Below are positions 1-8,324 of a stretch of DNA of 64,000 nt, in pieces. Position numbers and translations under genes: made by a program. This DNA is from an uncultured Microbacterium sp. (lineage in GTDB: Bacteria > Actinomycetota > Actinomycetes > Actinomycetales > Microbacteriaceae), in the NCBI RefSeq assembly GCF_947488465.1, contig NZ_CANKZA010000005.1, positions 1 to 64,000 on the forward strand, in the 5' to 3' direction. Position 1 is the first letter of the stretch; each line of letters begins with the position of its first letter. The notes beneath the pieces are model-generated. The model ran no database searches. It was not told the origin of the DNA and saw only the letters and a list, made by a program, of their open reading frames with translations.

Positions 1-126
1 CTACAATCATCACAGGCACCACTCCGCAGTCGGAGCCGCACCCATCAGCAGACTCAACAACCTGCCTGGACATCACATCTAGGCGTCGGTGTCGGATCCG
101 GATAAATGTTGCGTATTCCACGCTAG

Positions 127-591
127 TTTGCATCCCCTGCTGCGAATCCGCAGACTAGCGCGGAGCTGCGCTCCGTTCCGCTTCCGGAGCTCCTCGAGCT
201 GTCGATCGCGATGATGTGCGAAAGAAAGACCCGCGACGGCCTGCTCTTCGGCGACGGTGTCGACTACGTAGGCCGCCCGCGCTCCTCGGGCGCATCGCGG
301 TCGTGGTTCATGACCGCACTCGATGCGGCGGGACTCGAGCGGATGACCGTCCACGACCTCCGCCACACCGCGGCGTCACTCGCGATCAGCTCGGGCGCGA
401 ACGTCAAGGCAGTGCAACGGATGTTGGGGCATGCGTCTGCGGCGATGACGCTGGACGTCTACGCTGACCTCTTCGACAACGACCTCGACACGGTGTCGGT
501 CTCGCTAAACGACGCCCGCAATCGGTCAATGTCGCTGCATCAGCGAGACAGCCCGCCGGTGGGAACGCCGTCGAACGAACCCGACACCTGA
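127..591 (+). pseudogene. Tyrosine recombinase (integrase), C-terminal remnant
   Basis: The frame opens only after a TAG at 124-126 and encodes about 155 residues that match the C-terminal catalytic half of phage-type tyrosine recombinases, which normally have 350-400 residues. Visible are the H-x-x-R box (HDLRH, codons 352-366), the third-box His in GHAS (codon 430) and the nucleophilic Tyr in VYADLF (codon 460). The N-terminal DNA-binding domain and the first catalytic Arg are absent, and no ribosome binding site or start is evident near 127, although an ATG lies at 211. I read it as the remnant of an integrated element. Bases 1-126 hold nothing else that I recognise. Confidence 0.75.
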
Positions 592-788
592 ACCGGCCCG
601 CCGGGGCCCCCCATCGGTCGTGGCTATTCCTGGTCGGCGATTTGCGACAGGTCGCTGATCGGGCTGGTCACCAGCACTCTCGCGCGGGGCTCACGATGGC
701 GCGCCCCGCCCCGCGGGCGGCAAGGAGTGGGAACTGTGTATGTGACCGTCCGCCCCTGTCGCTCCCCGTCCCGGGGTACCCTGCGCAC

Positions 789-2180
789 ATGGGCAACGGC
801 GAGCGGCGGTCATCCGCGAGCGAAGCCGGGCGGCGCGTGCGCAAGCGTCTTCCGCGGCGAGACCTGGCCGAGCTTGTCCTCCCCGTCGACCGGGATCCCC
901 TCGGCATCCTCGAGGAACAGCACGCGTCGAGACTGAAGGATCTCGTGCCGGTTCGTGTGGGACGGATGCTGCAATCGCCGTTCGCGTTCTACCGGGGCAC
1001 GGCGGCGGTCATGGCAGCCGACCTGCGCGGCGCACCCACCACCGACCTCGAGGTCGTCTCGTGCGGCGACGCCCATATCTCGAATTTCGGTTTCTTCGCC
1101 TCGCCCGAACGCGCGCTCGTTTTCGACCTCAACGACTTCGACGAGGGCGGCGTCGCGCCGTGGGAGTGGGATGTGCGCCGGCTCACCGCGAGCGTGCACA
1201 TCAGCGGGCGCGACATCGGCATGAGCGAGGACGCATGCCGAGGCGCGGCCTTCGCCGCGGCGGACGCCTACCGCGAAACGCTGCAGGCCTATTGCCGCCT
1301 CTCTACGCGGGAGCGCTACTACTCTCGGGTCGACACGTCCGCGGTCGCCAGTCGCCTGGGCAAGAAGGGCGAGAAGACTGTCCGCGAGGCGGCGAAGAAG
1401 GCCCGCGCGCGCACTTCCGAGCGGCTCGTGCAGCGCCTGACGACGTTTTCGGTGCAGGGCGGCATCCGCATCGTCGATCAACCCCCCGTCCTGCGTCACG
1501 TCGACCACGCGACCTTGGGCGAGGTCACCGACCTCTTCACCCAGTACCGCGCGACCCTGCGCGAGGACATCGCGTTCCTTCTGGAGCAGTACCGCGTGGT
1601 CGACTTCGCCCTGCGGGTCGTCGGTGTCGGCAGTGTCGGCACCCGCTGCTACCTGCTCGCCGTCGAGGGCCCCACCGGCGACATCCTGTTCCTCCAGGCC
1701 AAGGAGGCTCCGCCGTCCGTCTTGGAAACGTACGGGGGCCGGCGGTCGATCATCCCCGGTCGCCCGGGCACGACGGATTTCGTCGAGGGCCACCGCGTCG
1801 TCGCCGCCCAGCGGATCCTGCAGGCGAATTCCGACCTTTTCGTCGGATGGATGCGTGGCTGGGCCGGTGACTCTGCAGACCGTCACCGGGTGGATTACTA
1901 CTGGCGGCAGTTCCGCGACATGAAGGGGTCGATCGAACCGGACTCGCTCGACGCCGACCAGTTCCGCTCGTACGGCGCGCTGTGCGCCGCACTCCTCGCT
2001 CGGGCGCACGGGCAGTCGCCCGCCTCGGCCGCAATCGTGGGCTACCTCGGCCGATCTGAGGAATTCGCCGAGGCAACGGCGGCATGGTCGGCCGCCTACG
2101 CCGATGTCGCCGAGGCCGACTTCGAGCTGCTGCGACGCGCCGTCGCATCCGGACGCCTCCCGGCCGAGACCGGCGTCTGA
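789..2180 (+). CDS. DUF2252 family protein
   Basis: A 463-residue protein of the DUF2252 family, whose function is not established. The motifs CGDAHISNFG (92-101) and DLNDFDE (113-119) resemble the catalytic and metal-binding loops of aminoglycoside phosphotransferase or choline kinase folds, so a kinase-like activity is possible but unproven. The ATG at 789 is preferred to upstream in-frame starts because a TACCCT box at 777-782 ends six bases before it, which is the leaderless arrangement seen at several other genes here. It stands alone between the integrase remnant and a membrane-protein gene. Confidence 0.85.
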   Translation: MGNGERRSSASEAGRRVRKRLPRRDLAELVLPVDRDPLGILEEQHASRLKDLVPVRVGRMLQSPFAFYRGTAAVMAADLRGAPTTDLEVVSCGDAHISNFGFFASPERALVFDLNDFDEGGVAPWEWDVRRLTASVHISGRDIGMSEDACRGAAFAAADAYRETLQAYCRLSTRERYYSRVDTSAVASRLGKKGEKTVREAAKKARARTSERLVQRLTTFSVQGGIRIVDQPPVLRHVDHATLGEVTDLFTQYRATLREDIAFLLEQYRVVDFALRVVGVGSVGTRCYLLAVEGPTGDILFLQAKEAPPSVLETYGGRRSIIPGRPGTTDFVEGHRVVAAQRILQANSDLFVGWMRGWAGDSADRHRVDYYWRQFRDMKGSIEPDSLDADQFRSYGALCAALLARAHGQSPASAAIVGYLGRSEEFAEATAAWSAAYADVAEADFELLRRAVASGRLPAETGV

Positions 2181-2330
2181 GCGGGTCCGGACGTCTCTCA
2201 GCCGAGTGCGGGTACGCGCGCCCCGAACGCGCTTCGCAAGCATGGTGATGGGCTAGGAACGTCGCGACGTCGAGAACGCCTCTACGCGGGCTCAGCCCAC
2301 CGCCCTCGACGCGGGGTGTACGTTGAGGAG

Positions 2331-3329
2331 ATGGAGCCGATCCGCGTGGGCCTCGTGGCGGATCCGGCCTCGCCCACCGAAGTCGCTCGCCGAATGACCG
2401 ACCTCGTCCCGCCGGTCGGAGCTGACGCCGGGGTCTGGGATATCGAGCTGGTGAGCGAACCCTTCACCCGGGGGTCTGAGGACGTTGACATCGCCTTGGC
2501 ACGGCTACGGGCGCATGCCGAGCAGAAGGAGTGGGACCTCGTCATCGGTGTGACCGAGTTGCCGCTCCGCGACGTGGATGGCCGCTACCTACTTGCCGCG
2601 CTCGACCCCCAGCGCCAGTCGGCTGTGCTCTCCCTCCCCGCTCTCGGCGGGTTCCGAGTCCGCACCCGTGCCCGTCATGCCGTTCGAGGACTCGTCAGCG
2701 GCATGGCAGAACCCACGATGCCTGAAGAGCAGCGCCTGCCCCTCCCGGGGCTCAGCGCCCGTGGGCGGGTGCTTCTGGGCATGGTGCTGGCGAATCGCCC
2801 GTGGCTGCTCGCAGCAGGACTCAAGTCCGGGCTCGTTGCGGCATTGGCAACCGGCGCGATCGCGACGATCGAACCGACGGTGTGGCTGCTCGCCGCGTCA
2901 CTGTCGGGGTGGCGCCTCGCGGTGGCGACCATCGCGTCCATCGCGATCGTGATCACCTGGATCGTGATCGACGGGAAACTCTGGGACCGTCCCGAAGGCG
3001 ATTCAGCGCAGGCTCGGGAAAGGTCCCGTCTGTACAACACCTCGACTCTGCTGTCTCTGACGGTCGGAGTCGTCATCTGCTACCTCGCCCTGTACGCAGT
3101 GAATCTGGCCTGGGCGCTGTTCGTTCTCGACCCGGCGGTGATGGGCGATTCGCTCGGCACAAAGTTCGACTACGGCGATCTGTTCGTGCTCACCTGGTTC
3201 GTTGCGTCGGTAGCGACCATCGGCGGTGCGCTCGGAACGGGCTTGGAGTCGGACGAAGCGATCCGCGCGGCCGCGTACTCGAAGCGTGAAGAGGATCGTC
3301 GCGCGCGGCTGGCAGGTGAGCCGGCATAG
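2331..3329 (+). CDS. Membrane protein with soluble N-terminal domain, unknown function
   Basis: A 332-residue protein I cannot assign to a family. Residues 1 to about 125 look soluble; the remainder has about four hydrophobic segments, among them one around WLLAASLSGWRLAVATIASI and one around LLSLTVGVVICYLALYAV, and ends in a charged tail rich in Arg and Glu. The ATG at 2331 follows a TACGTT box (2319-2324) by exactly six bases, so a leaderless transcript is likely. An in-frame GTG at 2316 is the alternative start. The N-terminal region opens like a small-molecule or nucleotide-binding beta strand (IRVGLVADPAS), but this is only an impression. Confidence 0.7.
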   Translation: MEPIRVGLVADPASPTEVARRMTDLVPPVGADAGVWDIELVSEPFTRGSEDVDIALARLRAHAEQKEWDLVIGVTELPLRDVDGRYLLAALDPQRQSAVLSLPALGGFRVRTRARHAVRGLVSGMAEPTMPEEQRLPLPGLSARGRVLLGMVLANRPWLLAAGLKSGLVAALATGAIATIEPTVWLLAASLSGWRLAVATIASIAIVITWIVIDGKLWDRPEGDSAQARERSRLYNTSTLLSLTVGVVICYLALYAVNLAWALFVLDPAVMGDSLGTKFDYGDLFVLTWFVASVATIGGALGTGLESDEAIRAAAYSKREEDRRARLAGEPA

Positions 3330-3471
3330 CAGGGCGCACCGACGCGCGGCCGGGCTTCGTGGCGAACCGACATCCTGAGCGCGATCCGCGAGAGCGCGCC
3401 ACACCAGCTCGTTGCCTTTCATCGCTCTCCCGGCTTCCAGGTATTCAAATGATCACAGTTACGGGACTACA

Positions 3472-3487
3472 TGTAATCCTGATTACA
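3472..3487. repeat. Perfect 7-bp inverted repeat, operator-like
   Basis: TGTAATCCTGATTACA is a perfect hyphenated palindrome (7-bp arms, 2-bp spacer) in an AT-rich island. Its form fits a dimeric regulator or a recombinase core site. The arms are too close together for a terminator hairpin. No gene start lies immediately next to it, so its target is unknown. Confidence 0.45.
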
Positions 3488-3640
3488 GGAAAATCGGAAG
3501 AGTGATCCACGTGACGAAAACGCGAAACTGGGCGTCGTGGTCAAGGTGTGTCGACCTGGTGTCCGGATGGTCGTCACCGAAGAGGAGCAAAGCGGCCACG
3601 CTCCCTTGAAACAATTGGGATCGCGGCCTTTCGTGAAGAG

Positions 3641-3713
3641 ACGCGACGGCGGGAGTCGAACCCACAGCACGACCGGGTATGAACCGGTGCCCGGGACCAC
3701 CCGGATCGCCGCG
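3641..3713 (-). tRNA. tRNA-like element with CAU anticodon (Met-type or degenerate)
   Basis: Read on the minus strand, 73 bases fold as a cloverleaf: acceptor CGCGGCG (3713-3707) with CGTCGCG (3648-3642; one G-U pair); D-arm CCGG/CCGG with loop GTGGTC; anticodon stem ACCGG/CCGGT with loop TTCATAC, giving U33 and anticodon CAU; variable loop CGTGCT; T-arm GTGGG/CCCGC with loop TTCGACT. Oddities: the D-loop has only six bases and no A14, two bases rather than one separate the D and anticodon stems, the discriminator is T, and CCA is not encoded. It could be a real but divergent tRNA-Met/Ile2, a tRNA pseudogene, or an attachment-site relic left by the element whose integrase remnant lies at 127-591. 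Confidence 0.5.
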
Positions 3714-3834
3714 ATGCCCCGGTCTCCCGGGAACTCTTTCACGCTAACCCGATCCCCCGACACGGTGCGCCTGTGTGTCGCGGGGTTGCGGGATGTGTCG
3801 ATTGGTGTCGGCTCCCGATCGGGCATCCCGGGGT

Positions 3835-5217
3835 TCAGAGGGCGGGGCGCTGCATCCGATTCGAAAAACTCGATCCGGCCAGTACCCCCAGCGAGATGGC
3901 GACCATGGTCGAGAGTGTGGTCAGCAGGGACGTCGCGGCAGCCCCATCGCCGCCGAGCAGATCGGCAACTCCCACAAGCCCGATCGCTCCGGGGACGAGC
4001 AACCAGAAGGCCGGTGTGAAGCTGACGAGGGCGGCAGGGCCGGACGGCTGGCGGGCGACCAGTGCGGTGACCGGGGTGACCACCAGTGCGCCCACGAACG
4101 CGGAGAGGACACCGCCGACGGCGAGGTCGGCGAGGACCTGTGCCGAGTAGGCGACGTAGAGGACGAACAGGATCCAGCCGATGCTGCGGGGTGGAGCGCT
4201 GCGGTGGAGGGAGATCCCGACGCCGAAGACGGCCACCGCGACCCAGGGGGCGAACGGTCCGAGCGCCTCCGGGTTCTCGGTGAAGTCGAAATCGGGCACC
4301 CCGACGACCGCGGCCGCAGTCACGATCCCCGCACCGAGCAAGACGAGTTGCATCGCGCCGGCGGCGAGCCTGCCCGCGCCGGAGATCATCTGCCCGGTGG
4401 CCAGTTCGAGCGTTGCCGTCGTCAGGAGCGTTCCCGGCAGAAGCACCACGAGCGGGGCGATCAATGCGGCGAGGATGCCGGCTCCCCACCCCGCGCGGAG
4501 CAGCGCGAAGATCACGACGGACACCGTGAAGGCGACCGCGACGGTGATGAGTGCGGTGTAGCGCCGGGGAACGCGATCGCCGACGAGGAGCGCACCGCCG
4601 GTGAGAAGTCCGAGCACACTCGCCAGCGCGACCCCGATCCACGTGGCGCCCAGAAGAACAGCAAGCGCCGAACTGAGGAACCCGTAGCCGACCACCCGGA
4701 GCGGCCAGGCGTACAGGGGCGCCATCGCGCGGATCCGTTCGATGCGGGTGATGGTCGATGCGGGATCCAGGATGCCGATGCGCACGGCATCGACCGTGCG
4801 CTGCACTTCGTCGATCTGAGAGAAGAGGAGCCCGCCGTTGCCGCTGCTGATCGCTCCGCTGCTGCGCTGGCCCTCGCCCTTGGCCGACACCATCAAACCG
4901 TTCGGAAAGACGAGCACGTCACTCGCTGGCAGCCGATTGGTGTGGGCGACCTCGCTGAGCGCGAGCTGCACCGTCTCCACGGAGTAGCCGGCATCGATCA
5001 TCGCGATTCCGAGGGCCTCGGATGCCGCGACGGTTGCGGCGGCATCCGGATCCGCACTGTCGCTGACCGGTACGGCCCCGGTGGTGACGGCGGCTCTCGC
5101 GCTGTCGGCGATGTCTTTGCGTCCGCGCCGACGCGTGGCGACGAGCACGATGAGCCCGGCGGTGAGGACGGCGATCGCGGCGATCGTGGAGATCAGCGAG
5201 CTGTCCATGGGATTCAT
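3835..5217 (-). CDS. ThrE-type threonine/serine exporter family protein
   Basis: A 460-residue integral membrane protein with the ThrE (DUF1212 plus DUF3815) layout: a cytoplasmic N-terminal domain of about 190 residues containing EALGIAMIDAGYSVETVQLA, then about ten hydrophobic helices to the C-terminus. Such proteins export threonine and serine in Corynebacterium; the substrate here is inferred from family only. The start at 5217 (MNPMDSS) lies nine bases after the stop of the upstream yccF-like gene; an in-frame ATG at 5208 is the alternative. The two genes probably share a transcript. Confidence 0.8.
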   Translation of the reverse strand: MNPMDSSLISTIAAIAVLTAGLIVLVATRRRGRKDIADSARAAVTTGAVPVSDSADPDAAATVAASEALGIAMIDAGYSVETVQLALSEVAHTNRLPASDVLVFPNGLMVSAKGEGQRSSGAISSGNGGLLFSQIDEVQRTVDAVRIGILDPASTITRIERIRAMAPLYAWPLRVVGYGFLSSALAVLLGATWIGVALASVLGLLTGGALLVGDRVPRRYTALITVAVAFTVSVVIFALLRAGWGAGILAALIAPLVVLLPGTLLTTATLELATGQMISGAGRLAAGAMQLVLLGAGIVTAAAVVGVPDFDFTENPEALGPFAPWVAVAVFGVGISLHRSAPPRSIGWILFVLYVAYSAQVLADLAVGGVLSAFVGALVVTPVTALVARQPSGPAALVSFTPAFWLLVPGAIGLVGVADLLGGDGAAATSLLTTLSTMVAISLGVLAGSSFSNRMQRPAL

Positions 5218-5225
5218 CAGATCGT

Positions 5226-5624
5226 CTACAGGGTGCGGTCGAAGGCGCCCTGGCGCGTGGAAACGATGTCCTTGCCGAGCGGCATGAGGGAGATCGGGAT
5301 CATCTTGAAGTCGGCGATCGCCATCGGGATGCCGATGATCGTGAGGCACAGGGCGATGCCGCTCATCAGGTGCGCAAGCGCCAGCCACCAGCCGGCGAAG
5401 ATCACCCAGATCACGTTGCCGATGAACGACGCGACACCGGCGGTGGGCTTGGCGACGATCGTGCGTCCGAACGGCCACAGGACGTATCCGGCGGTGCGGA
5501 ACGAGGCGATCGCCCACGGGATCGTAATGATCGGGATGCACAGGAGCACACCCGCGAGGACATACCCCAGGAACAGCCAGAACCCGGCGAGTATCAGCCA
5601 GATGATGTTGAGCAGTGTGCGCAT
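5226..5624 (-). CDS. YccF-domain inner membrane protein
   Basis: A 132-residue protein made of two similar halves, each with the YccF pattern of paired hydrophobic helices (NIIWLILAGFWLFLGYV near the N-terminus, NVIWVIFAGWWLALAHL in the middle), followed by PFGRT and PLGKD turns. YccF proteins are membrane proteins of unknown function. The length is typical of the family. It is the upstream gene of a likely two-gene operon with the ThrE-type exporter. Confidence 0.85.
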   Translation of the reverse strand: MRTLLNIIWLILAGFWLFLGYVLAGVLLCIPIITIPWAIASFRTAGYVLWPFGRTIVAKPTAGVASFIGNVIWVIFAGWWLALAHLMSGIALCLTIIGIPMAIADFKMIPISLMPLGKDIVSTRQGAFDRTL

Positions 5625-5671
5625 GCACTCATTCTCACCCGTCGGCTGGGCCGGTGACGAGGGCGATGCGA

Positions 5672-5754
5672 TCCGTATTCAGTCTGTGCGCGGAGCCGAG
5701 GGGCGCAATCGCGGCGTGTCGGGCGGTTCCGGCGCCCTGGAGACTGAATACGGA
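5672..5754. repeat. 14-bp perfect inverted repeat framing an 83-bp unit
   Basis: TCCGTATTCAGTCT (5672-5685) and its exact reverse complement AGACTGAATACGGA (5741-5754) enclose 55 GC-rich bases between two divergent genes (yccF-like and pcrA). Arm length and the total size of 83 bp recall the 61- and 73-bp palindromes elsewhere in this window, but the sequence is unrelated to them and only one copy is present here. Confidence 0.6.
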
Positions 5755-5842
5755 ACGGGGGGAGGGGGCGAGCCCGGGCGGGATGCCGCGGCGGCGGCCC
5801 GCGGGAGGTGGTGGGGGTGGGGCGACCTAGACTTGTCAGGTT

Positions 5843-8305
5843 ATGAGCGACGCCATCAAGCCCGTCATCGTCGGACCCGCAGGCACGGGATCCGCGCCGG
5901 GCTCGGGGCGCCCCGACGAAGACCTCCTCGCGGGCCTCAACGCGCCGCAGCGCGAGGCCGTCACCTACCGCGGTGCGGCGCTCCTGATCGTCGCGGGCGC
6001 CGGCTCCGGTAAGACGAGCGTGCTGACCCGCCGCATCGCCTCACTGCTGCGCACGCGCGAGGCCTGGCCGAGCCAGATCCTCGCGATCACGTTCACGAAC
6101 AAGGCCGCGGGCGAGATGCGCGAGCGAGTACAGCAGCTCGTCGGTGACACGGCGCAAGGGATGTGGATCTCCACCTTCCACTCGGCCTGTGTGCGCATTC
6201 TCCGCCGCGAAGCCGAGCAGTTCGGGTTCACGAAGAGCTTCACGATCTATGACTCCGGCGACTCGCGGGCGCTCATCAAGCGTCTCGTGAAGGAGCATGA
6301 AGCGGATGCGTTCGGTCTGACCCCGGCAGCCGTCCAGTCGCGTATCTCGAAGCTCAAGAACGAACTCGCCGATGCGGAGTCGTACGGACGCACGGCGAAT
6401 ATGTCCGACCCCGCGGAGCGTCTGTTCGTCGAGATCTTCGGCGACTATCAGCGCGCGCTCCAGAAGGCCAACGCGTTCGACTTCGACGACCTGATCGCGC
6501 AGACGGTCTACCTCTTCCGTGCGTTCCCGCACGTCGCCGACGTGTATCGCCGGCGCTTCCGGCACATCCTGGTCGATGAGTATCAGGACACCAATCACGC
6601 GCAGTACGCCCTCATCCACGAGCTCACCCGACCGCCGAGTGGCGCTGCCGGCGACCACTTCGAGAGCGGCGGGATGATGATCTTCGACGCGCCGACGCCG
6701 CAGGCAGAGGGCGCATCGCTCACGGTCGTCGGCGACTCCGACCAGTCGATCTACGCTTTCCGCGGCGCGGACATTCGCAATATCTCCGAGTTCGAGCGCG
6801 ACTATCCCGGTGCCAAGGTCGTGCTGCTCGAGCAGAACTACCGTTCGACCCAGACAATCCTGAGCGCCGCGAACGCCGTCATCGGCAACAACTTCGATCG
6901 CAAAGACAAGAAGCTCTGGACCGACGTCGGCGCGGGCGAGAAGATCGTCGGCTTCACGGGCTACTCGCAACACGACGAGGCGCAGTTCGTCGCCGACGAG
7001 ATCGAGGTCCTGCACAAGGCGGGCGTCGACTACGCCGAGATGGCGGTCTTCTACCGCACCAACTCGCAGTCGCGGGCGCTGGAGGAGATCTTCATCCGCT
7101 CGGCCGTGCCCTACAAGATCATGGGGGGCACGAAGTTCTACGATCGGGCCGAGATCAAGGATGCGCTCGCCTACCTCGTCGCGGTCGCCAACCCGGCTGA
7201 TGAGCTCGCGGTCCGCCGCATCCTGAACAAGCCGCGGCGCGGAATCGGCGATGTGACCGAGACGGCGATCGCCCGGTTTGCGGCGGAAGAGGGGATCTCC
7301 TTCCGCGACGCCCTGGCCAATGCGTCGGCGCTGGGCGTCGGGCCCAAGATCCAGAAGGCGATCGCCCATCTCGATGCCGTCCTGGTCGAGGCGACCGCGA
7401 TCATGCTCCCCGCCTCGGGTGAGGTTGCACCCCCGACGGCGGTGACCGACGGGCTGAACGTCTTGCTCGGGGCGAGCGGGTACCTCGATGCGCTGCGCAT
7501 TTCGAAAGATCCGCAGGACGAAGCCCGCGTGGAGAACCTCGACGAGCTCGTCGCCGTGACCCGCGAATTCGCGCGGAACAACCCCGAGGGCACGTTGCTG
7601 GATTTCTTGACGGAAGTCGCGCTCGTGTCGGATGCCGACGACCTCGACGACGCGACCGGTTCGGTCTCGCTCATGACCCTGCACACGGCGAAGGGCCTCG
7701 AGTATGACGCTGTCTTCCTCACCGGTGTGGAGGAGGATCTCCTCCCGCACCGGATCTCCGCCGGTGAGCCGGGCGGGCCGCAGGAAGAGCGGCGGCTGTT
7801 CTACGTCGGCATCACCCGAGCGCGCCAGCGTCTGCATCTCTCGCTCGCCATGACCCGCGCCCAGTTCGGTGAGGTCACCGTCGCGATGCCGAGCCGGTTC
7901 CTGCAGGAGATTCCGCACGATCTGATCGACTGGCGTCAGTCGCCCGGCGACGTCAATTCGCGCGGCGGCACGCAGTCGCGGGCGCTCAACGCGCGGCGGC
8001 CCGGCGGAGGGTTCGGGGGCTCCGGTTCCGGCGGCAATCGCTACGGCGACGACCTCGTCCCGCTGCCGAAGCGCGATCGCCCGGCCGGCGACATCTCGAA
8101 GTTCGCGAACCGCATCCCCGCGAAGGTGCGCGACAACAGCGACCTCGAACTCGCGGCGGGAGACCGCATCCGCCACGACGACTTCGGTGAGGGACGCGTC
8201 GACATGGTGACCGGCGAGGGCGCCAAACGCATCGCGCACGTCCGGTTCGACTCGGCCGGACCCAAGAAGCTCCTCATCAAGATCGCGCCGATCAGCAAAC
8301 TCTGA
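5843..8305 (+). CDS. pcrA: ATP-dependent DNA helicase PcrA/UvrD
   Basis: An 820-residue superfamily 1A 3'-5' DNA helicase of the PcrA/UvrD group, acting in repair and in clearing replication blocks. Walker A is AGAGSGKTS (51-59); motif II reads VDEYQDTN, motif III GDSDQSIYAFRGAD, and the C-terminal motif VI region contains YVGITRARQRL. The last 55 residues (GDRIRHDDFGEGRVDMV) look like the Tudor-type fold that binds RNA polymerase in PcrA. About 25 extra residues lie between motifs II and III. TAGACT at 5828-5833 is the likely -10 box, nine bases before the ATG. Length and motifs are intact. Confidence 0.95.
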   Translation: MSDAIKPVIVGPAGTGSAPGSGRPDEDLLAGLNAPQREAVTYRGAALLIVAGAGSGKTSVLTRRIASLLRTREAWPSQILAITFTNKAAGEMRERVQQLVGDTAQGMWISTFHSACVRILRREAEQFGFTKSFTIYDSGDSRALIKRLVKEHEADAFGLTPAAVQSRISKLKNELADAESYGRTANMSDPAERLFVEIFGDYQRALQKANAFDFDDLIAQTVYLFRAFPHVADVYRRRFRHILVDEYQDTNHAQYALIHELTRPPSGAAGDHFESGGMMIFDAPTPQAEGASLTVVGDSDQSIYAFRGADIRNISEFERDYPGAKVVLLEQNYRSTQTILSAANAVIGNNFDRKDKKLWTDVGAGEKIVGFTGYSQHDEAQFVADEIEVLHKAGVDYAEMAVFYRTNSQSRALEEIFIRSAVPYKIMGGTKFYDRAEIKDALAYLVAVANPADELAVRRILNKPRRGIGDVTETAIARFAAEEGISFRDALANASALGVGPKIQKAIAHLDAVLVEATAIMLPASGEVAPPTAVTDGLNVLLGASGYLDALRISKDPQDEARVENLDELVAVTREFARNNPEGTLLDFLTEVALVSDADDLDDATGSVSLMTLHTAKGLEYDAVFLTGVEEDLLPHRISAGEPGGPQEERRLFYVGITRARQRLHLSLAMTRAQFGEVTVAMPSRFLQEIPHDLIDWRQSPGDVNSRGGTQSRALNARRPGGGFGGSGSGGNRYGDDLVPLPKRDRPAGDISKFANRIPAKVRDNSDLELAAGDRIRHDDFGEGRVDMVTGEGAKRIAHVRFDSAGPKKLLIKIAPISKL

Positions 8306-8324
8306 CCCGGGTTAGGCTCGCACA

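Larger units (their letters stand above)
3330..3834. other. 505-bp gene-poor gap with tRNA-like element and palindrome
   Basis: No convincing protein gene lies between the membrane protein and the convergent ThrE-type gene. The left half is unusually AT-rich for this genome (about 3440-3510) and contains the palindrome at 3472-3487. The right half contains the tRNA-like element at 3641-3713. Short frames in the gap have no codon bias and no ribosome binding site. Confidence 0.6.

Noticed and set aside
79..366. Reverse-strand frame at the left edge
   Set aside because: It is the complement of the integrase remnant, and its product has no family features.
5757..5822. G-rich tracts before pcrA (and C-rich tract at 16062-16103) as regulatory quadruplexes
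   Set aside because: Runs of G are frequent by chance at this GC content, and nothing else supports a regulatory role.
3775..6012. Very long open frame on the + strand (745 codons), with similar long frames at 10415-12277, 20654-22105, 22714-24543 and 60607-62346
   Set aside because: They lie opposite clear membrane or transport genes; the high GC content leaves few stop codons, and their products are Arg/Asp/Glu-rich repeats without family similarity.
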